NCBI GenBank assembly: GCA_958296235.1
Contig: OY282457.1
Location: forward strand, 3,343,338 to 3,407,337
Reading direction: 5' to 3'
Origin: an uncultured Candidatus Binatia bacterium
Lineage (GTDB): Bacteria; Desulfobacterota; Binatia; Bin18
DNA: 64,000 bases
A program made the translations under genes and the position numbers. Positions 63,015 to 64,000 of this stretch are shown piece after piece; the stretch's first letter is position 1; every line of letters begins with the position of its first letter. The notes beneath the pieces were generated by a model. That model was not told the DNA's origin, did no database searches, and saw only the letters and a program-made list of their open reading frames with translations.

Positions 63015-64000
63015 ATGGCACCCGAGGATATGGTTATGCACGACTGGACAAAGGACCTCTACACTTTCAGATACCATTGGAAAGGGTACGGCATGGTGGT
63101 CGTGGGGGGCATTATCCTGCTGTTTCTCCTCAGTTGTGGCTTGGCTTCCGCCCAGGAGGTGTTGGAAAACCCCCAACCGAATTCGTTCCAGAGCGGTATT
63201 GGCGTCATCTCGGGCTGGGTGTGCGAGGCCAGGCAGGTCGAGATCGAGTTTGATAATGATGCGGCCAACCGGTGGCCGGCCGGCTACGGCACCCGGCGGG
63301 TCGACACCCGGGGCAGGTGTGGGGATACGAACAACGGTTTTGGGCTGTTGTTCAACTGGAATCTCTTAGGCTCGGGCTCCCACACTGTGCGGGCCTTTGC
63401 CGATGGGGTGGAGTTTGCCACTGTTACTGTCACCGTAACCACGTTTGGCGAGGAGTTTCTGCGCGGTGTCAGCAAGGAGGCGACCTTGCCCAATTTTCCC
63501 CAAGCCGGGACCGATATCGTACTCCGGTGGCAAGAGTCTAAACAGAACTTCGTTATTACCGATGGTAGTCCTGGCAGCGGAGGTGGCATGAGTGGCAGCC
63601 CGCCGCATATATTGGAGAACCCTCAGCCGGGATCGTTTCAAAGCGGTATCGGCGTCATCTCCGGCTGGGTGTGTGAGGCCAATCAGATCGAGATCGAGTT
63701 TGATAATGGCGCGGCCGACAGGTGGCAGGCCGGCTATGGCACTCGGCGGACGGATACGCGGGGCGTGTGTGGGGATAGTAACAACGGTTTTGGACTGTTG
63801 TTCAACTGGAATCGCTTAGGCGACGGAACGCACACCGTGCGGGTTTTTGCCGATGGAGTAGAGTTTGCCAGTGCCACGGTAGTCGTGACGACCTTTGGAA
63901 CAGAATTTCTCACGGGCATAAGCGGCACCTTCACGGTCTCCGACTTTCCTCAACCGGGTATCGATATTGTTCTCCTGTGGCAGCAGAGCCAGCAGAATTT
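63015..64000 (+). CDS. Secreted tandem-repeat protein, 3' end outside window
   Basis: The frame is open from ATG 63015 (in-frame alternatives 63030 and 63036) to the window edge without a stop, at least 328 residues. A hydrophobic segment GGIILLFLLSCGLASA around residue 30-45 acts as signal peptide or anchor. Two copies of a module of about 180 residues follow, the second starting near 63612. Each contains ENPQP.SFQSGIGVISGWVCEA, AGYGTRR, NNGFGLLFNWN, HTVR.FADGVEFA and FG.EFL.G. The Cys pair and beta-rich pattern suggest a surface or adhesive protein with more repeats downstream. Confidence 0.75.
   Translation, partial: MAPEDMVMHDWTKDLYTFRYHWKGYGMVVVGGIILLFLLSCGLASAQEVLENPQPNSFQSGIGVISGWVCEARQVEIEFDNDAANRWPAGYGTRRVDTRGRCGDTNNGFGLLFNWNLLGSGSHTVRAFADGVEFATVTVTVTTFGEEFLRGVSKEATLPNFPQAGTDIVLRWQESKQNFVITDGSPGSGGGMSGSPPHILENPQPGSFQSGIGVISGWVCEANQIEIEFDNGAADRWQAGYGTRRTDTRGVCGDSNNGFGLLFNWNRLGDGTHTVRVFADGVEFASATVVVTTFGTEFLTGISGTFTVSDFPQPGIDIVLLWQQSQQN

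Noticed and set aside
62983..63017. Sigma-70-like promoter before the repeat protein
   Set aside because: TTGACA is present but the nearest -10-like hexamer is 22 bases away, too far for a credible promoter.

Overview
The window is a gene-dense stretch of a moderately GC-rich Gram-negative heterotroph. The Gram-negative call rests on two TonB-dependent receptors and on lipoprotein signals. Four luciferase-like flavin oxidoreductases, three acyl-CoA dehydrogenases, three CaiB/BaiF CoA-transferases, a thiolase, a PaaG-like isomerase and MaoC-type hydratases resemble the gene content of Tectomicrobia/Entotheonella-like or related uncultured lineages that degrade diverse acyl-CoA substrates. This placement is an inference from gene content; there is no rRNA or tRNA in the window.

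Layout. 0-3 kb: a nuclease-like partial gene, a VapC-type PIN toxin, a D-2-hydroxyacid dehydrogenase and a secreted CAP protein. 3-7 kb (minus strand): a probable heteromeric acyl-CoA dehydrogenase pair and a flavin oxidoreductase. 7-9.5 kb: a HEPN-like gene with a strong palindrome at its 5' end, a Fic protein and a peroxiredoxin. 9.7-17.7 kb: acyl-CoA dehydrogenase, flavin oxidoreductase, pyrE, AGCS symporter, GST, thiolase and SRAP protein. 17.7-29.8 kb: PaaG-like isomerase, an ICL/PEP-mutase-family lyase with a tricarballylate dehydrogenase-like flavoprotein, VOC, TPR and P450 proteins, a PIN/antitoxin pair, a CoA-transferase, a sterol desaturase-family protein, a trans-aconitate methyltransferase and a Zn alcohol dehydrogenase. 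30-34.5 kb: two tandem paralogous TonB receptors.

35-46 kb is the unusual part: a mosaic of duplicated, truncated and re-joined cassettes. It holds two arylsulfotransferase-family lipoproteins, three paralogous polytopic membrane proteins, two coiled-coil proteins, two DUF2182 membrane proteins and a BrnT toxin module with one remnant. The same leader, with a cytosine homopolymer, sits at the 5' end of both the lipoprotein genes and the membrane-protein genes. Two of the five copies have a tract length that puts the gene out of frame (13 C and 10 C); three are in frame. This looks like a recombining, possibly phase-variable surface-gene array, although homopolymer sequencing error must be excluded.

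46.6-53.8 kb is a tight four-gene operon nurA-herA-sbcD-sbcC, i.e. the archaeal-type DNA-end-resection set (NurA nuclease, HerA translocase, Mre11, Rad50) in a bacterial context. 53.8-62.7 kb returns to acyl-CoA metabolism: a MaoC hydratase, two flavin oxidoreductases and two adjacent CoA-transferases, one lacking the catalytic Asp. It also holds DUF429, Phd antitoxin, AhpD-like, rhodanese and Uma2 genes. The right edge carries the start of a large secreted protein built from about 180-residue repeats that runs out of the window.
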